A DNA stretch of 64,000 nucleotides from Geoalkalibacter ferrihydriticus DSM 17813 (GCF_000820505.1 NZ_JWJD01000007.1:4051-68050), one strand, 5' to 3'; shown: positions 17,351-27,933, counted from the stretch's first letter. The notes: a model not told the origin generated them from the sequence alone. Translations and numbers: made by a program.

Positions 17351-18199
17351 TCAGGCCGCAGTGACCTCAGCGGTTGAGGCATGGCAGGACCGGCGGTGGT
17401 GAAAGGCACTCAGGCCGAAAGCCATGGCCAGCAGGTCGGCGACTCCCCCCATGGTCAGACGCAGACGCATGTAATCGCGGTTGGCGGCAAGAAGGAATGG
17501 CGCGGGATCGACTTTCTGGAGCAAAAAAACCTCGAGACGTGCGCCGTCGCTGCGCAGGCGCTCCAGACCGGACGGTCCGCAGCGGTGCAGAGCGGTCGTG
17601 TCCTCGACTTTCTGCATTAGCCGCGCCATGGCGGCCAGTCCCGCCTGGGAATGGTCCCAGCCGCCAGCGCGCGCGGCCGCGAGGGCCGGCAAGGCGTCCT
17701 CGAACAGGGCGGGCAGGCCGCGGCGGGCTTCACCGAGGATTCCCGTGGCGGCCTTTTGGTTGCGAAGCGCGGCACCATGAGTCGCGCCGGTGTGGTGTTG
17801 CGGCAGAATCTGAGCGGCCACAGCGCTGACAGCCTTTTGTAAATGGTGGCTCCGGCCGCCGTTGTGGGCCAGGGCACAGAGCAACAGCCCGCCGAGAAAA
17901 ATAGCGCCTTTGTGGGTGTTGGTGCCAAAGGTGCTGAGTAAACGGTTTTCGAGCGCGCGTCCCACAGGTACCAGATCCGCGGCGCAACAACCCCTGACCA
18001 GTGCTGCGGCAAAGGTTCGGTAGCCTTGCGCAACGAACTCGATGGACTCCAGCATGAGGGAGAGAGACAGATCGGGGTGCGAGCCGGCATCGAGCAGATC
18101 CACCAGCCCTGGTTTGGGGGTGAGAAACAACTCCCGGCGCAGCCCTTCAGTCAGACAGTCGGCCAGGCGATGAATTTCGAAAGCAAGCGATGAGTGCAT
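17351..18199 (-). CDS. citG: Triphosphoribosyl-dephospho-CoA synthase
   Basis: A 282-residue CitG/MdcB-type enzyme that makes the precursor of the citrate lyase prosthetic group from dephospho-CoA and ATP. Family motifs are LTPKPGLVD with DAGSHPDLSL, the FGTNTHKGAIFLGGLL block (normally G-T-N-x-x-K-G), and AATGILGEARRGLP. The start at 18199 (MHSSLAFEIHRLAD) fits the family; an upstream in-frame ATG at 18289 would lie deep in citX. As chosen it overlaps citX by 53 bases. It is the last of the cit genes and acts with CitX. Confidence 0.9.
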   Translation of the reverse strand: MHSSLAFEIHRLADCLTEGLRRELFLTPKPGLVDLLDAGSHPDLSLSLMLESIEFVAQGYRTFAAALVRGCCAADLVPVGRALENRLLSTFGTNTHKGAIFLGGLLLCALAHNGGRSHHLQKAVSAVAAQILPQHHTGATHGAALRNQKAATGILGEARRGLPALFEDALPALAAARAGGWDHSQAGLAAMARLMQKVEDTTALHRCGPSGLERLRSDGARLEVFLLQKVDPAPFLLAANRDYMRLRLTMGGVADLLAMAFGLSAFHHRRSCHASTAEVTAA

Positions 18200-18674
18200 G
18201 GGCGGCACGAACGACCTCTTCAGGGTGATGGCGCTTAAGCCGGATGCAGTTGCGCGCTGCTCTTCGGCACAGCAGGCAGGGTCTTTCATCCATGCCCAGG
18301 GACGCGCGACTCAGAGGGCCGCTGCGGGGCAGATAAATGTCGAAATCAAATAACCGCGCGGCGGGATGGCGGTTTTCCAGGGCGATGCCAATGCGCTTGG
18401 CGCTCAAGGCATCGGTTTTTGCGCTGACCAACAGCCAGGAGCCGAGGGGATCGATCTGTTCTTGTAATGGCTCAAACCCGGGCATTGCCACCTCAAGCAG
18501 GTGTCTCCCCCAGGCGAACAGGTCGAGGGCACCCGGTGGAGTTTTTTCCTCACCGGGCAACGCCAGACACAAGCTTCCCACCCAGGGCCGTCCCACCGCG
18601 AGAGCCCCATCGATTTGCGTCTGGCGCAGGTCGCGCGCCGCCAGCAGATCAGTCTGAAACGCGTCGCACAACAT
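18147..18674 (-). CDS. citX: Apo-citrate lyase phosphoribosyl-dephospho-CoA transferase
   Basis: A 175-residue CitX that attaches the phosphoribosyl-dephospho-CoA group to the acyl carrier CitD. Matching features are LAARDLRQTQ near the start, WLLVSAKTDALSAKRIGIALE, RLFDFDIYLPRSGPLSRASLG and the cysteine motif CLLCRRAARNC followed by RRHHPEE-like basic residues. The start MLCDAF at 18674 has GGAAG 8 bases upstream; 18689 (MEASLM) is an alternative. It overlaps the end of citF, indicating translational coupling. CitX and CitG are separate proteins here rather than the CitXG fusion seen in some bacteria. Confidence 0.88.
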   Translation of the reverse strand: MLCDAFQTDLLAARDLRQTQIDGALAVGRPWVGSLCLALPGEEKTPPGALDLFAWGRHLLEVAMPGFEPLQEQIDPLGSWLLVSAKTDALSAKRIGIALENRHPAARLFDFDIYLPRSGPLSRASLGMDERPCLLCRRAARNCIRLKRHHPEEVVRAAHALIACFRNSSPGRLSD

Positions 18675-20181
18675 CAATGATGCTTCCATCGCGGTATTCG
18701 ATAAGGGCCACGACCTCATCAGAAAATTCCAGCGGCTTGGGTCGCCCGGTGATCTGGGTGATTTCTTCCTGGATCTGCCCGATGTCCTTGACCGGCAGGT
18801 TGCAACGCAGCAGTTCGCGCTTGAGGTCGGTGTGCCGTTCATTGACGGCGATGCCGCGCTCGGTGACGATTACGTCGACTGTTTCGCCCGGCGTGGTGAT
18901 GGTTGTCAGTTCATCGCGGATGATGGGCAGCCGGCCGCGCATGGACGGCGCGACGATGATCGACAGTTTGGCGCCGGCGGCGGTGTCGCTGTGCCCGCCG
19001 GTGTTGTGCAGCAGGTAGCCGTTGGACTCGGTGTTGACGTTGAAGCGGGTATCGATTTCCGTGGCACCGAGGATCACCGCGTCGAGACGGTTGACGACGG
19101 CACCGGCGTTGAAAGGGTTGGCGTACATGTCGGCGCTGATTTCGACGTGATGCAGGTTGCGACCGATGGATTCAACAGCCTTTAGGTCAAAGCATTGCAC
19201 GTCGAACAGGGTTTGGAACAGTCCCTCTTCGAGCATGTCGACGAAATAGCCGGTGATGCCGCCGCAGCCGAAGCTGCCCTTGATCTGGTTGTGGCGCATC
19301 AGGGTGCGCACATGATTGGCCACCGCCAGGGAAATGCCGCCCGAGCCGGTCTGAAAGGAGAAGCCGTCGCGAAGCAGTCCCGACACTTCGATGACGCGCG
19401 CCGCGTACTGGGCGATCTGCAAGCCGACGGGATCGGTGGTGATGCGGGTGGTGGTGGAGACGATTTTCTTTGGGTCGCCCAGGGTCGGTACGCACACCAC
19501 ATAATCCACCAAAGTTTGCGGGATGGACACCGGCGCCACGGGATAAGGCTGCAGGTTGTCGGTGACCGCCACCACGGTCCGCGCGTGCTCTGCATCCACC
19601 TGCGCATAACCGAGACTGCCGCAGGCCGCGGGGCCGCTGCTGCCGCTCAGGTTGCCGTACTCATCGCAGGCCGGAGCGGCGATAAAGGCCACATCAACCG
19701 AAACCTGACCTGCCACCAGGGCGCGGGCACGACCGCCGTGGGTGCGTACCACCACCGGGCATTTGAGCTGCCCGCGCGAGATCTGCTCGCCGATGGGACC
19801 GTTGACGCCGCACTCAAAGGCGACGATCACCCCTTTTTCAATGTAAGGGATGAGTTCGGCATGCACCGGGTGGATGGAGCTTGAGGCGATGGTGATGCCG
19901 CGGATGCCCAGGGCATCGATCTCGCGCACCAGTTGCCCAAGGAGCACATCGCCGTTGCGCAGGCTGTGATGGGTTGAGATGCACATGCCGTCGCGTAATC
20001 CAGAGGCTTCAATGGCCTCGCGCAGACTGCCGAGAACCTTGGAGTTGCCGGGATTAACCCGCGTCAGAGGGCGGCTGGCGCGCAGGCCCTGCGGTTGCAG
20101 GGCAAAAGGATCGCTGTAGGGAGTAAGTTTTTTACCGTTGAAGGTCTCCGGCAACCAGCGGCCGAGGCTATTCCTGACCAT
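18649..20181 (-). CDS. citF: Citrate lyase alpha subunit (citrate:acetyl-ACP transferase)
   Basis: A 510-residue CitF, full length. It swaps the acetyl group on CitD for citrate, giving citryl-ACP. Recognisable stretches are NSLGRWLPETFNGKKLTPY, THHSLRNGD, GITIASSSIHPVHAELIPYI, FECGVNGPIGEQIS, and GGITGYFVDMLEEG; the C-terminus carries VIVTERGIAVN. It overlaps citE by 14 bases and is overlapped by citX, so the genes are tightly coupled. Citrate lyase cleaves citrate to acetate and oxaloacetate during anaerobic citrate use. Confidence 0.96.
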   Translation of the reverse strand: MVRNSLGRWLPETFNGKKLTPYSDPFALQPQGLRASRPLTRVNPGNSKVLGSLREAIEASGLRDGMCISTHHSLRNGDVLLGQLVREIDALGIRGITIASSSIHPVHAELIPYIEKGVIVAFECGVNGPIGEQISRGQLKCPVVVRTHGGRARALVAGQVSVDVAFIAAPACDEYGNLSGSSGPAACGSLGYAQVDAEHARTVVAVTDNLQPYPVAPVSIPQTLVDYVVCVPTLGDPKKIVSTTTRITTDPVGLQIAQYAARVIEVSGLLRDGFSFQTGSGGISLAVANHVRTLMRHNQIKGSFGCGGITGYFVDMLEEGLFQTLFDVQCFDLKAVESIGRNLHHVEISADMYANPFNAGAVVNRLDAVILGATEIDTRFNVNTESNGYLLHNTGGHSDTAAGAKLSIIVAPSMRGRLPIIRDELTTITTPGETVDVIVTERGIAVNERHTDLKRELLRCNLPVKDIGQIQEEITQITGRPKPLEFSDEVVALIEYRDGSIIDVVRRVSD

Positions 20182-21088
20182 AAATCACCTCATCATCGAT
20201 CTCCATATCGATCAGATTGTGGGCGCGGGCGGTTTTGAGCACCCGCAGGGCGCGCTTGACCACCGGCGCATCGACCATCTTGCCGCCCAGGGAAATAACC
20301 CCGGTGCCCATTTCGCGGGCCTTTTGAATGGCCTCAACCACCTGCAGGGCGTAGTCGATCTCCTCGCGCTTGGGCGCGAAAACCTCGTGCACCACCTCGA
20401 TCTGGCGCGGATTGACCAGGGATTTTCCGGTAAAGCCGAGACGCTTGATCAACTCGGTCTCGCGGCGCAGGCCCTCCATGTCGCCGACATCGGCAAATAT
20501 GCTGTCGATGGCCTGGATGCCGGCGGCGCGCGCCGCCCAGATGACGCGGGTGCGGGCGTGAAAGAGTTCCTCGCCGGTTTTGGTTCGCTCGATCTCCAGG
20601 CTCGCCGTGTAATCTTCGGCGCCAAAGGCCAGAGCGAAGACCCGTTGTGAACAGCGCGCAATTTTGATCGAATTGATGACCCCGGCCGCGCTTTCGATAG
20701 AAGGCAGAATCTTGAAGCGACCGATCTCGATGCCCAGCTCTTCCTCAAACTCGGTGAGCAGGGTATCCAGCCGTTCAACGATCTCCGGCGTGTCGGCCTT
20801 GGGCAGGCGGATGCCGTCGGGCAAGGCGGGCAAGACCGCGCGCAGATCCTCGATGCCCCATTTGCTGTCGAGAGGGTTGATGCGTATGAGGATTTCCTTG
20901 TTGCGCTGCGGGTAGGTATCGAGAAATCGCCGCACCAGAATGCGCGCCGCATCTTTTTCAGAGAGGGGCACGGCATCTTCCAGATCAATGATTACCCCGT
21001 CGCACTGAAAGATGGGAATATTCTGCAGCATGGACGGCATGTTGCCGGGCACGTAGAGCAGGGTGCGACGCAGTTGCAGATCGCTCAT
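20168..21088 (-). CDS. citE: Citrate lyase beta subunit (citryl-ACP lyase)
   Basis: A 306-residue CitE that splits citryl-ACP into oxaloacetate and acetyl-ACP. The TIM-barrel motifs are present: RRTLLYVPGNMPSML at the N-terminus, VIIDLEDAVPLSEKDAAR with the metal-binding acidic residues, IRINPLDS, ILPSIESAAG, and LAFGAEDYTASL. The start overlaps the stop of the PPC-domain gene by 4 bases and its end overlaps citF. The operon order places the PPC-domain gene between citD and citE. Confidence 0.96.
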   Translation of the reverse strand: MSDLQLRRTLLYVPGNMPSMLQNIPIFQCDGVIIDLEDAVPLSEKDAARILVRRFLDTYPQRNKEILIRINPLDSKWGIEDLRAVLPALPDGIRLPKADTPEIVERLDTLLTEFEEELGIEIGRFKILPSIESAAGVINSIKIARCSQRVFALAFGAEDYTASLEIERTKTGEELFHARTRVIWAARAAGIQAIDSIFADVGDMEGLRRETELIKRLGFTGKSLVNPRQIEVVHEVFAPKREEIDYALQVVEAIQKAREMGTGVISLGGKMVDAPVVKRALRVLKTARAHNLIDMEIDDEVIYGQE

Positions 21089-21567
21089 GGCTGACTCTCC
21101 TCATCCTGAATAAAGATTGTCGGCACTCCGCCGCTCTTCGAGGCTTGGCGCTCGATGCCGTCGACCAGCGCTTCGCTCAGCAGAATTTCGCAACTGGCGA
21201 AAACTTCAGCGTCGAAGAGGTGGCCGCCGAGGACTTCGCCCGAGGACTTGGCCACCAGAATGTGCAGATGGCAGTCGATGTGTCCGCTTTCGTCAGGCAC
21301 CAGGTTGCCTTCGAGGCCGACGAGTTCCAGCGGCCCGTCGATCAGGTGCTGGTTCATGCGCGCTTCGGTGATGGGCAGGCGTGCGCCGGCCTTGATGCCG
21401 CGCAAATGAACCTGGGTGACCGATCCGACCGCCGAGGTGATGACCGCATACTTGATGCCGCGGTCCGCGACGAATTGCGAAAGACATTGCTTGAGGCGCT
21501 GCCCCGGCTTGATCTTGAGGATGAAGCGCCGCCCTTCCTGCCATTCTTTGTACCAGAAGCCTTTCAT
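21085..21567 (-). CDS. PPC/DUF296-domain protein within the citrate lyase operon
   Basis: A 160-residue protein that is essentially a single PPC (DUF296) domain. The domain runs about 15-135, with IKPGQRLKQCL, ITSAVGSVTQVHLR, the histidine-containing HIDCHLHILVA and the GGHLFDAEVFASCEILL signature strand. In bacteria this domain forms trimers and is usually of unknown function; in plants it is linked to AT-hook proteins. It overlaps citE by 4 bases and starts directly after citD, so it belongs to the operon. A role in regulating or chaperoning citrate lyase is guesswork. The family call is from motif pattern. Confidence 0.8.
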   Translation of the reverse strand: MKGFWYKEWQEGRRFILKIKPGQRLKQCLSQFVADRGIKYAVITSAVGSVTQVHLRGIKAGARLPITEARMNQHLIDGPLELVGLEGNLVPDESGHIDCHLHILVAKSSGEVLGGHLFDAEVFASCEILLSEALVDGIERQASKSGGVPTIFIQDEESQP

Positions 21568-21834
21568 CTAGCCCTCCATGGCCGCCCGTCGCAGGGCCGC
21601 TTCCAGGCGTGCCTCGATGGCATAATCAAGGGCGCCGCGATCGCTCAAACGAATAAGGCCACGGCTCACCTGCAAACGCTCGAGAACCGCGTCGATGCGT
21701 GCCCGGATCAGATGTTCGAATTGTTTTTTTACCGTCGATTGGATCTCAATGCTCAGGGTGTCCGCCGGTTCCACGAACACCATCAGATCGCTTGACTGCA
21801 GGGTGCCGGCTTGAACTTTCTTGCGTATCTCCAT
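21568..21834 (-). CDS. citD: Citrate lyase acyl carrier protein (gamma subunit)
   Basis: An 88-residue CitD, the usual size. The prosthetic group is carried on a serine in the conserved N-terminal AGTLQSSDLMV segment (about S14). The C-terminal LSDRGALDYAIEARLEAAL helix is also typical. It overlaps the citC stop by one base and is followed immediately by the PPC-domain gene. It is modified by CitX, acetylated by CitC, and shuttles the acyl group between CitF and CitE. Confidence 0.95.
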   Translation of the reverse strand: MEIRKKVQAGTLQSSDLMVFVEPADTLSIEIQSTVKKQFEHLIRARIDAVLERLQVSRGLIRLSDRGALDYAIEARLEAALRRAAMEG

Positions 21835-22859
21835 CAGTGCCTCCTCTGATAGTTCTTGAGTTTGTCGCGCAGGAACTGAGCCTCGTCGGACATCAGGTAT
21901 CTGAACGTCGTAGCGGGCACCATCTGGCGCACTGTTTCATAGGCCTCGTTGCGCAGCGCCTCGCGCACCCGGTAGGCACTGACCGCGTCCTCGGAGATCA
22001 TAACCCGTTCGATCTCCACCACCGCGATGCCTTGCGTGGGCAGCAATCGTTTGAGACTCTCATTATAGCAGCGGGTTGTTCGACAATAGGGCTCACTGCC
22101 GACAAAACGCTTGCGGATATGAAAAAACGGAGCAAGACTCCGGGCAAATAGAAGTGCATCGACTTCCATCTGCACGTGACCGGCTTCCTCGGCATCCTTG
22201 AGAAAGTAGGCGGGAAAAGTCAGGCTGCTCACCGCATAGCACGAACTGTCGAGCACCCGCACGTTGCGCAGATGCGCCGTCCCTTCTTCGACCAAACGTT
22301 TGCGAACCGCAAAGGGAAACGCCGAGCGATCCTCTCGCACCACAAAAATATACAGGGTATCGACCTGTCGCGCCGCATGCTCGATGACATAACGATGCCC
22401 GCGGGTGAAGGGATTGCAGTTCATGACCAGGGCGCCATTCTCACCCGGGGCGACCAGGGCGGCGTGCCCGTTCAGGTAGTGGCGCAGGCCGTCGCCGAAT
22501 TCAAGCAGGGTGGTTTGCGGGTGCTGCACCAACGGCGTGAAGTTAAGTGCTTGAAAGGAGGTGGCGTACTGCGGGCGAGTGAAAATAAAGAAGGCGTCGT
22601 GACCGGCATGGCCGGCGGCGCGCATGAGTTCGGTGATCAGTGCGCCCAGGGTCGGGCCATCCTGAAAATCCGGAGCCACAACCAGCATCTTGAACACATT
22701 GCCGCAACGGGCGCCGACCCCGGCCAGTTCGCGCCCCTCGAACACCCCCATGAGGTTGTCGAAGTCGTCCTCGAAGCGCAGCCCTGCGGCTTCGATGAGT
22801 TGCCGCGCCCGCTGCCGGTCTGATGCACTGAGCAGTTCTGTGACCATGGGGAAAACCAT
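21834..22859 (-). CDS. citC: [Citrate (pro-3S)-lyase] ligase
   Basis: A 341-residue CitC that acetylates the CitD prosthetic group with acetate and ATP, activating citrate lyase. It has a GNAT-like N-terminal half (about 1-130) and a nucleotidyltransferase half with the HxGH-type motif NPFTRGHRYVIEHAA (around 145), VVREDRSAFPF and VGSEPYCRTT. ATG 22847 is an alternative start; neither has a clear ribosome binding site. It is first in the citC-D-PPC-E-F-X-G operon and is separated from enolase by a hairpin. No citrate transporter or CitAB sensor is nearby. Confidence 0.94.
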   Translation of the reverse strand: MVFPMVTELLSASDRQRARQLIEAAGLRFEDDFDNLMGVFEGRELAGVGARCGNVFKMLVVAPDFQDGPTLGALITELMRAAGHAGHDAFFIFTRPQYATSFQALNFTPLVQHPQTTLLEFGDGLRHYLNGHAALVAPGENGALVMNCNPFTRGHRYVIEHAARQVDTLYIFVVREDRSAFPFAVRKRLVEEGTAHLRNVRVLDSSCYAVSSLTFPAYFLKDAEEAGHVQMEVDALLFARSLAPFFHIRKRFVGSEPYCRTTRCYNESLKRLLPTQGIAVVEIERVMISEDAVSAYRVREALRNEAYETVRQMVPATTFRYLMSDEAQFLRDKLKNYQRRH

Positions 22860-22933
22860 AGCATGGACAAAATGTATACCCTAGGGGATTTATGAGGCGC
22901 GTGAAACTCCGGGATTTGGCAAGAGCATAAAGA

Positions 22934-22978
22934 CCAAGGCCCGGGGAATCTTGGGATTCCAGCCGGGCCTTGGCATGT
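22934..22978 (-). terminator. Hairpin terminator between eno and citC
   Basis: A long GC-rich stem, CCAAGGCCCGG paired with CCGGGCCTTGG, with an inner GGAATC...GATTCC stem. On the minus strand it is followed by TCTTTATGCTCTT. It lies 20-60 bases after the eno stop. The T tract is interrupted, so termination may be partial and some read-through into the cit genes is possible. Confidence 0.6.
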
Positions 22979-22999
22979 TCAGATGGGATTTGAGAAGAA

Positions 23000-24316
<1,317 letters not shown>

Positions 24317-24403
24317 TCAGCGTTGCTCCATCGTGGAGCGCATCGGGTGGCTGAAGGTGTGTGGCCAGTGTATTTAAGTTTGTCTTTTACGGGCGCTTGG
24401 CCA

Positions 24404-24431
24404 TTTATAGCATTATCCCCCGGCATTGCAA
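24404..24431 (-). promoter_or_regulatory. Candidate eno promoter
   Basis: On the minus strand, TTGCAA (24431-24426) and TATAAA (24409-24404) are separated by 16 bases, about 115 bases upstream of the eno start. The 256-base gap to the divergent phoH gene contains nothing else recognisable. Confidence 0.6.
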
Positions 24432-24545
24432 GACCTACTTTGCTGCGCCGTCGGCCATGGCGGAAAGGCATTGGGCATTGATTTTTTTGCTTGGCCGGTG
24501 TTAGTGTCCGAATTTGGACTTAAAAAATATTGACGAGGGATGTTC

Positions 24546-25523
24546 TTGGAAGAAAGCGATACACGCGGTCGGTTCCGGATTGACGACCAGGGCCTGGCTG
24601 CTTTGCTGTTCGGTCAGCAAAACAGAAACCTCAAGCAGCTTGAGAGGGTTTTGAGGGTCCGCGTCGGCTCTCGCGGAAGCGATCTTTACATCGAAGGCGA
24701 CCCTCTGCGGGTGGATCTTGCGCGGCGGCTTCTGCAGCAGTTGCTTGAGCTTTTGCAGGAAGGCTATCCGCTGTATCCTGCCGACATCGACTATGCCGTG
24801 CGCATTCTCAGCGCGGATTCGCGGGCACGACTCAAGGATGTTTTTCTCGACACCATCTTTGTCTCCTTCCGCAAAAAAATCATTTCGCCTAAAAGCTTGT
24901 CGCAGAAAGCCTACATCGATGCCATTCGTGGCAACGACGTGGTGTTCGGCATAGGTCCGGCCGGGACCGGGAAAACCTACCTGGCCATGGCCATGGCGGT
25001 GTCCTTTCTGATGCAAAAGGAGGTCAGTCGTATCGTGCTGGTCCGCCCGGCCGTTGAGGCAGGGGAAAAACTCGGATTCTTGCCTGGTGATCTGGTTGAG
25101 AAGGTCAACCCTTATTTGCGCCCCCTGTATGATGCGCTCTACGATATGCTGGGGTTCGAGAAAGGCCAGGGACTTATCGAGAAGGGCGTGGTGGAAGTCG
25201 CCCCCCTGGCTTTCATGCGCGGACGCACTCTCAACGATGCCTTTGTGATTCTTGATGAAGCCCAGAATACCACTCCGGAGCAGATGAAAATGTTTTTGAC
25301 GCGTCTCGGTTTCGGCAGTCGGGCCGTGGTGACCGGAGACGTCACCCAGACCGACCTGCCGGTGGGCAAGGTTTCCGGTCTGATTGAAGCGGTGCGGGTA
25401 CTCAAGGGAGTCGAGCGGATTACTTTTAACTATTTCACCGATGCCGATGTGGTGCGTCATCCCATCGTGCAGGCGATCGTTCAGGCCTATGAGCGTGCGA
25501 GCCTGAATTCAAAGGAGAATTGA
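24546..25523 (+). CDS. ybeZ: PhoH-like ATPase (YbeZ)
   Basis: A protein of about 325 residues of the PhoH/YbeZ family, a predicted ATPase linked to YbeY in ribosome and RNA maturation. The N-terminal KH-like part (about 25-75) precedes the P-loop GPAGTGKTYLAM, LVRPAVEAGEKLGFLPGDL, and Walker B FVILDEAQNTT with the sensor motif VVTGDVTQTDLP. TTG 24546 has GAGGG 7 bases upstream, whereas ATG 24540 directly abuts that motif, so TTG is preferred. It heads the classic ybeZ-pgpH-ybeY-dgkA-corC-lnt operon. Confidence 0.93.
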   Translation: MEESDTRGRFRIDDQGLAALLFGQQNRNLKQLERVLRVRVGSRGSDLYIEGDPLRVDLARRLLQQLLELLQEGYPLYPADIDYAVRILSADSRARLKDVFLDTIFVSFRKKIISPKSLSQKAYIDAIRGNDVVFGIGPAGTGKTYLAMAMAVSFLMQKEVSRIVLVRPAVEAGEKLGFLPGDLVEKVNPYLRPLYDALYDMLGFEKGQGLIEKGVVEVAPLAFMRGRTLNDAFVILDEAQNTTPEQMKMFLTRLGFGSRAVVTGDVTQTDLPVGKVSGLIEAVRVLKGVERITFNYFTDADVVRHPIVQAIVQAYERASLNSKEN

Positions 25524-25551
25524 GCGCCCTGTTCACCCGGGTGCTCCGGCT

Positions 25552-27933
25552 ATGACCAGAAACGGACGCAAACAGGATTCAAGCCGTTCGGGCAAGGGTT
25601 TTTGGGGCCGATTACGCCCGCCGACAGTGTTGAACGAGGTTCAGCAGAACTGCATTCTACTGCTTTTTCTGTGTTTGGCTCTGACGGTGGTCATCGTTCC
25701 CAAGGGTGGCATTGTCGCTGATGTTTTCAGCCCCGGCGATATTGCCACGCGCGACATCAAAGCGCCGCGCGACATGCTGGTCGAAGATCGCGCCCTGACG
25801 GAAAAACGCCGCGCGGAAGCTGAAGAGGCCGCGCGCCCCGTTTTCGATTTTGACGCGCGCGTGGGTCTGGAAATCGGCGGCCATTTCGCGAAAGGATTGA
25901 GGATTCTTGCGCCCTTGGGAGGGGAAGAGGAGAACCTTGATCCGGCGGTGAAAAAGTCCGTTGAGCAGGCCTTCGATATCAGCTTAAGCGACGAGCAGTT
26001 TGCTGCTTTGACGCAGGTTGAGCTGGACGAACCCCTGGTGGACGCTCTGCGCGCCATGCTGGTGGGTACCCTTGAGCGCATGGTGGTTGCCAATCTCAGG
26101 CTCTTCGAGACCGAGGCGGACAGGGGCGTTGTCATTCGCGACCTCGCGAAACAGCAGGAGACGGCCGTTCCCAAAATTGAGAATGTTCTCGGCATGGGCG
26201 AGGCGCAAGAACTCCTGCGCGCCAGGCTGAAGAATATCCCAGAACTGAACGCGGCTCAGCAGAACCTGCTGTTTGATGTCGCCCAGCGCATGTTGCGGCC
26301 CAGTCTCACCTTCAATAAAAGTGAAACCGAGGCGCGCCGTAAAGATGCCGCCGAAGCGGTGAAGCCGGTCTTTTTCCAGATCAAGAAGGGAGAAATGATC
26401 GTCCGCGAAGGCGAACGGATTTCCGAGGAGCAGATCAAGAAATTGCGGGCTCTGCGCGACCTGGGCGGTGATTTCAACCTGCTGGGCATGGCGGCTGGGT
26501 TGTTCATGTTCTGTGTTCTGCTGGTTTTTACCGGCCATCGTTTCGCGTTGCGCAACATTCGCAAGTATCGACCCGATGTCCGCGACCTTTTGTTCATGGC
26601 TCTGGTTTTCATCGGACTGTTCGTGCTGATGAAACTGGGGATCTTCGTTTCGACGGCCCTGGAAAGCGCTTTTCCCTACATCGGATCGACCAGTTATTAT
26701 TACGCCTTTCCCTTTGCGGTCGGGGCGATGTTGATTCGCCTGGTTCTCAATTCGGAGGTGGCGCTGGTTTTTGCGGCGATCAGCGCGATTTTGATCGGGG
26801 TTCTGTTCGGCAACAGTCTTGCCATTGCCGCCTTTGCCTTCGTCAGCAGTGTCGCCGGCGCTCATTGGGTGCGTCAATGTAAAACCCGCGCAACTCTCTA
26901 TCGGGCCGGCCTGTGGGTTTCACTCGCCAATGTGGGCCTGGTGTTCGCTCTGCATTTTCTCGCCGGTCGCGCCTTTGAATTGCAATTGCTGCACAAACTC
27001 GCCTTTGCTTTTGCTGGAGGAATTCTCTGCGCGGTCATCGTCACGGGAACCATTCCCCTCGTCGAGTCTCTGTTCAAATACACAACCGACATCAAGCTTC
27101 TGGAACTGGCCAACATGAATGCGCCGGTATTGCGCGAGTTGATGGTGCAGGCGCCGGGAACCTATCATCATTCCATCATCGTCGGCAATCTGGTCGAAGC
27201 CGCCGCCGAGGAAATTAACGCCAACCCGCTGCTGGCGCGGGTGGCTGCCTATTACCACGATATCGGTAAAATCAAAAAGCCGCTCTATTTCATCGAAAAT
27301 ACCGGCAACGCCGCCAACCGCCACGATAAGCTCGCACCCTCCATGAGCGCGCTGATTCTCATGGCGCACGTCAAGGATGGCGTGGAGGTGGCGCGTGAAA
27401 GCAAGCTCGGCCAACCGCTGGTCGATATCATCCGGCAACATCACGGCACCGCCCTTATTAAATTTTTCTACGACAAGGCCAAAAGCAAGGAAGATCCAGG
27501 CGTACAACAGGTCGACGAGCGCGATTACCGCTATCCCGGCCCGCGTCCTCAGACCCGCGAAGCCGCGCTTATCATGCTCGCCGATGCCGTCGAGGCCGCC
27601 AGCCGCACCCTCACCGAGCCGACTCCGGCGCGCATCCAGGGGATGGTGCAGAAAATCATCAACAACATTTTCATCGACGGACAACTTGACGAATGCGAGT
27701 TGACGTTGAAAGACATGCACAATATTGCCAAGAGTTTCAATCGCATTCTGGCCGGCATTTTTCATCACCGGGTCGATTATCCGGAGCCGGCATACAAAGA
27801 ACGTGACCGCGATGGAGGAAAGAAAAAAAGCAGTGAGGATTCAAATCGAGAACCGACAAAAGAAGCAAAAGATCGCGAAGCGTCCCCTGCGAAAGGTAGC
27901 ACAGAGGATCTTAAACGCCTTGGAATGTCCTGA
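25552..27933 (+). CDS. pgpH: 7TM-HD membrane phosphohydrolase, PgpH-type c-di-AMP phosphodiesterase
   Basis: A 793-residue membrane protein with the 7TMR-HDED / 7TM_7TMR_HD / HD layout. One N-terminal membrane segment (about 37-55) is followed by a large extracytoplasmic domain (to about 310), seven hydrophobic segments (about 315-500) and a cytoplasmic HD domain. Metal ligands are visible in APGTYHHSIIVGNL, H569-D570 (AAYYHDIGKIKKP) and IRQHHGT. Family members hydrolyse c-di-AMP. The tail is lysine- and serine-rich. Its last 122 bases overlap the start assigned to ybeY. Confidence 0.9.
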   Translation: MTRNGRKQDSSRSGKGFWGRLRPPTVLNEVQQNCILLLFLCLALTVVIVPKGGIVADVFSPGDIATRDIKAPRDMLVEDRALTEKRRAEAEEAARPVFDFDARVGLEIGGHFAKGLRILAPLGGEEENLDPAVKKSVEQAFDISLSDEQFAALTQVELDEPLVDALRAMLVGTLERMVVANLRLFETEADRGVVIRDLAKQQETAVPKIENVLGMGEAQELLRARLKNIPELNAAQQNLLFDVAQRMLRPSLTFNKSETEARRKDAAEAVKPVFFQIKKGEMIVREGERISEEQIKKLRALRDLGGDFNLLGMAAGLFMFCVLLVFTGHRFALRNIRKYRPDVRDLLFMALVFIGLFVLMKLGIFVSTALESAFPYIGSTSYYYAFPFAVGAMLIRLVLNSEVALVFAAISAILIGVLFGNSLAIAAFAFVSSVAGAHWVRQCKTRATLYRAGLWVSLANVGLVFALHFLAGRAFELQLLHKLAFAFAGGILCAVIVTGTIPLVESLFKYTTDIKLLELANMNAPVLRELMVQAPGTYHHSIIVGNLVEAAAEEINANPLLARVAAYYHDIGKIKKPLYFIENTGNAANRHDKLAPSMSALILMAHVKDGVEVARESKLGQPLVDIIRQHHGTALIKFFYDKAKSKEDPGVQQVDERDYRYPGPRPQTREAALIMLADAVEAASRTLTEPTPARIQGMVQKIINNIFIDGQLDECELTLKDMHNIAKSFNRILAGIFHHRVDYPEPAYKERDRDGGKKKSSEDSNREPTKEAKDREASPAKGSTEDLKRLGMS

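Noticed and set aside
19195-19884. 229-codon plus-strand frame opposite citF
   Set aside because: Antisense shadow of a well-conserved gene, with no ribosome binding site and no recognisable family.
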